DNA from: Faecalibacillus intestinalis
GTDB taxonomy: Bacteria > Bacillota_I > Bacilli_A > Erysipelotrichales > Coprobacillaceae
Length of the DNA: 64,000 nt
Direction: 5' to 3'
NCBI RefSeq assembly: GCF_003024685.1
Contig: NZ_PYLQ01000013.1
Span: 1-64,000, forward strand
This document shows, piece after piece, positions 62,533 to 64,000 of this stretch. The notes beneath the pieces were generated by a model. It was not told the origin of the DNA, ran no database searches, and saw only the letters and a program-made list of their open reading frames with translations. The position numbers and the translations under genes are program-made. Numbering within the stretch: the first letter of the stretch is position 1; each line of letters opens with the position of its first letter.

Positions 62533-64000
62533 ATGATTCATTCAGTAAAAGATTTTGTAGATAAAAAAATGAATAATAAATTAATTTGTTTTAATAATGT
62601 TTTAGATGATTATTTATTTTTTTATGATATAAAAAAGGATTCTTTTTGTGCTACAAAAAGAAATAAAAAACATATCGAAGATGATCATGTCTTTTTAGAT
62701 GATTATAAAAGTATAAAAGAAAAAATATATTTTAAGGATAGAAATATAATTGATAATTTATATAACAAAATCATTCGTAAAGAAATTGTTTTGGGAACTA
62801 TTTATGAAAAAAACAAGTTAAAAATAAAAGAATATATTGGTGTTGAAAACTTATTTGATTCTTTTAAATTAAATAATGCAGGATTTGCTTTGATGATGAA
62901 AGTAGATCAGTATGATGAAATTCATTTTACGACTTACTATAAATATGGTGACTTTGTAAAAAGTAGTATAAAAAAATGTATTATTTCTTCTTTGAAAAAG
63001 AAACAAAAATATATTGAATTGGATTCATGGAATTTTTTAATTATTGATTTAGAAGGAGACGCAGAAGATGCAAAGAATCTTTTTCAATGTATTACCAATT
63101 CAATAAATCAGTTATTAAATGATAAGAAACAAAAAATCTATTTTTCAATAGCTGCAGGAGCTATTGAATTGAGTAAAGAATTTTATTCTTATGACAGAGT
63201 GTTAGAGTGTTTGAATTTTTCTTTAAATCGTGCAGAGGGATTTAATGGAAATAAGTTCTATCTATTTGATATGCAACACTATATAAGATTAAAAAGAAAA
63301 GAAGAAATATTAAAACATATATATTGGGCTATTAATCATGATTTTGAAGGTTTCGAACTTTATTATCAGCCGATTATTGATATAAATACAAAATCAATAA
63401 TAACTTTAGAAGCACTATTGAGATTAAAAATGAAAGATGAGTACATTCAACCGAAAGAATTTATTTCTTTACTTGAACAAACACACTTAATTCTTCCTGT
63501 GGGAAGATGGGTTTTAAAAACAGCTATGGAAAGTTGGAAAGAATTGCAACAATTGATTCCAGGTCTAAAAATGAATGTGAATATGTCATTTGTGCAAGTA
63601 AATCAAAATAATAGTGTTCAAATGATTATAGATATTATAAAAGAAATAGATACAACTTTATTAGGAATAGAAATAACAGAAACAGGGGAATTAAATTCAA
63701 ATCAATATTATAATTTTTGTATAGGGCTAGAAAAAGGGAAAAGAGCACTTATATTAGATGATTACGGATCTGGATTTTCAAATGTACATCGTTTAACAGC
63801 GGCAAAACCACAATATATAAAAATTGATCATTCATTTACAAAACATATTATAAAATCGGATTATTATCGAAAAATATTAAAAAATACTATTACAGATGTA
63901 ATTAAATCTTTAGGCGCTGATTATATGCAAGGTTGTTTATTTGCAAGACCAATGGATAAGCATTCTTTTATAAAAAATCATAAAAGAATGAGTGAAAATT
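62533..64000 (+). CDS. Degenerate GGDEF-EAL protein, 3' end beyond the window
   Basis: 489 codons visible from the ATG at 62533 (AAGGAGG 5 nt upstream), frame open to the window end. N-terminal 250 residues include a GGDEF-like fold without a GGDEF signature (FALMMKVDQYDEIHFTTYYKYGDFVK, ISSLKKKQKYIELDSWNFLIIDLEGDAEDAKNLF). EAL domain from about residue 270: LEALLRLKM (EAL), NVNMSFVQ (Asn), GIEITETGE, DDYGSGFSNVHRL and KIDHSF. Then the normal EGVE segment is missing: NTITDVIKSLGADYMQGCLFARP joins directly. Catalysis as a phosphodiesterase is therefore doubtful; c-di-GMP binding is possible. Confidence 0.88.
   Translation, partial: MIHSVKDFVDKKMNNKLICFNNVLDDYLFFYDIKKDSFCATKRNKKHIEDDHVFLDDYKSIKEKIYFKDRNIIDNLYNKIIRKEIVLGTIYEKNKLKIKEYIGVENLFDSFKLNNAGFALMMKVDQYDEIHFTTYYKYGDFVKSSIKKCIISSLKKKQKYIELDSWNFLIIDLEGDAEDAKNLFQCITNSINQLLNDKKQKIYFSIAAGAIELSKEFYSYDRVLECLNFSLNRAEGFNGNKFYLFDMQHYIRLKRKEEILKHIYWAINHDFEGFELYYQPIIDINTKSIITLEALLRLKMKDEYIQPKEFISLLEQTHLILPVGRWVLKTAMESWKELQQLIPGLKMNVNMSFVQVNQNNSVQMIIDIIKEIDTTLLGIEITETGELNSNQYYNFCIGLEKGKRALILDDYGSGFSNVHRLTAAKPQYIKIDHSFTKHIIKSDYYRKILKNTITDVIKSLGADYMQGCLFARPMDKHSFIKNHKRMSEN

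Overview
The window is AT-rich, low-GC Gram-positive DNA. It has strong AGGAGG-type ribosome sites, TTG/GTG/ATT starts in places, the Firmicutes infC-rpmI-rplT operon, the gmk-priA-rsmB-rlmN-prpC-prkC-rsgA-rpe-thiN cluster, a CotD-like spore-coat candidate and ECF/PTS transporters. Gene content and style fit an Erysipelotrichia gut anaerobe (Coprobacillus/Faecalibacillus/Catenibacterium relatives). That placement is inference; no rRNA is present to confirm it.

Layout. 1-1.5 kb: end of an integrated element, with a tyrosine recombinase facing a 3' tRNA-Arg(CCT) fragment that looks like an att scar. 1.6-3.7 kb: a small membrane protein, three TGTTCT-N6-AGAACA palindromes spaced exactly 40 bp apart, a Gfo/Idh/MocA oxidoreductase and a PNPOx-like flavoprotein. 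3.8-7 kb: a decaying redox island (UlaG-like, UPF0303-like, MerR, flavodoxin lipoprotein and FMN reductase, all broken) in which only a carboxymuconolactone-decarboxylase-family gene is intact. 7-13.7 kb: GNATs, an EAL-CBS c-di-GMP protein, a LytTR regulator with a membrane partner, a P1 peptidase, an ECF S component and a histidine phosphatase. 13.8-17 kb: the infC operon with promoter, leader and ATT start, cysK, and a B3/B4 protein.

17-25.4 kb: a MarR-controlled ABC exporter whose first permease is frameshifted at a T7 run, a metallophosphoesterase, and a second exporter with a 1075-residue permease carrying eleven heptad repeats. 25.5-30.8 kb: tandem paralogous NlpC/P60 wall hydrolases with Ig-like repeats, Nnr metabolite repair, and an Rpn-type relic. 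30.9-43.6 kb: housekeeping (PgeF, RqcH, Gmk, PriA, rRNA methylation, the PrpC/PrkC phosphatase-kinase pair, RsgA, Rpe, ThiN). 44.3-50.9 kb: an RpiR-regulated beta-glucoside block (GH1, PTS EIIC, M20 peptidase, AEC carrier, YitT) whose first ribosome site lies inside a perfect 18-bp hairpin. 51 kb: a reverse rubrerythrin.

51.8-62.5 kb is accessory: a truncated pilin-like surface protein, IS66 and IS3 remnants, and an island matching the pneumococcal Vex1-2-3/VncRS exporter plus two-component layout, preceded by a frameshifted lipoprotein and wrecked TlpA and 4Fe-4S membrane genes. Next comes 1.4 kb of gene-free DNA with TTGATCA repeats. The window ends inside a GGDEF-like/EAL protein that lacks the EGVE segment. 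No complete new defence or conflict system is evident. The most unusual items are the 40-bp-phased palindromes, the RBS-sequestering hairpin, the homopolymer frameshifts and the run of ochre stops in the decaying island.
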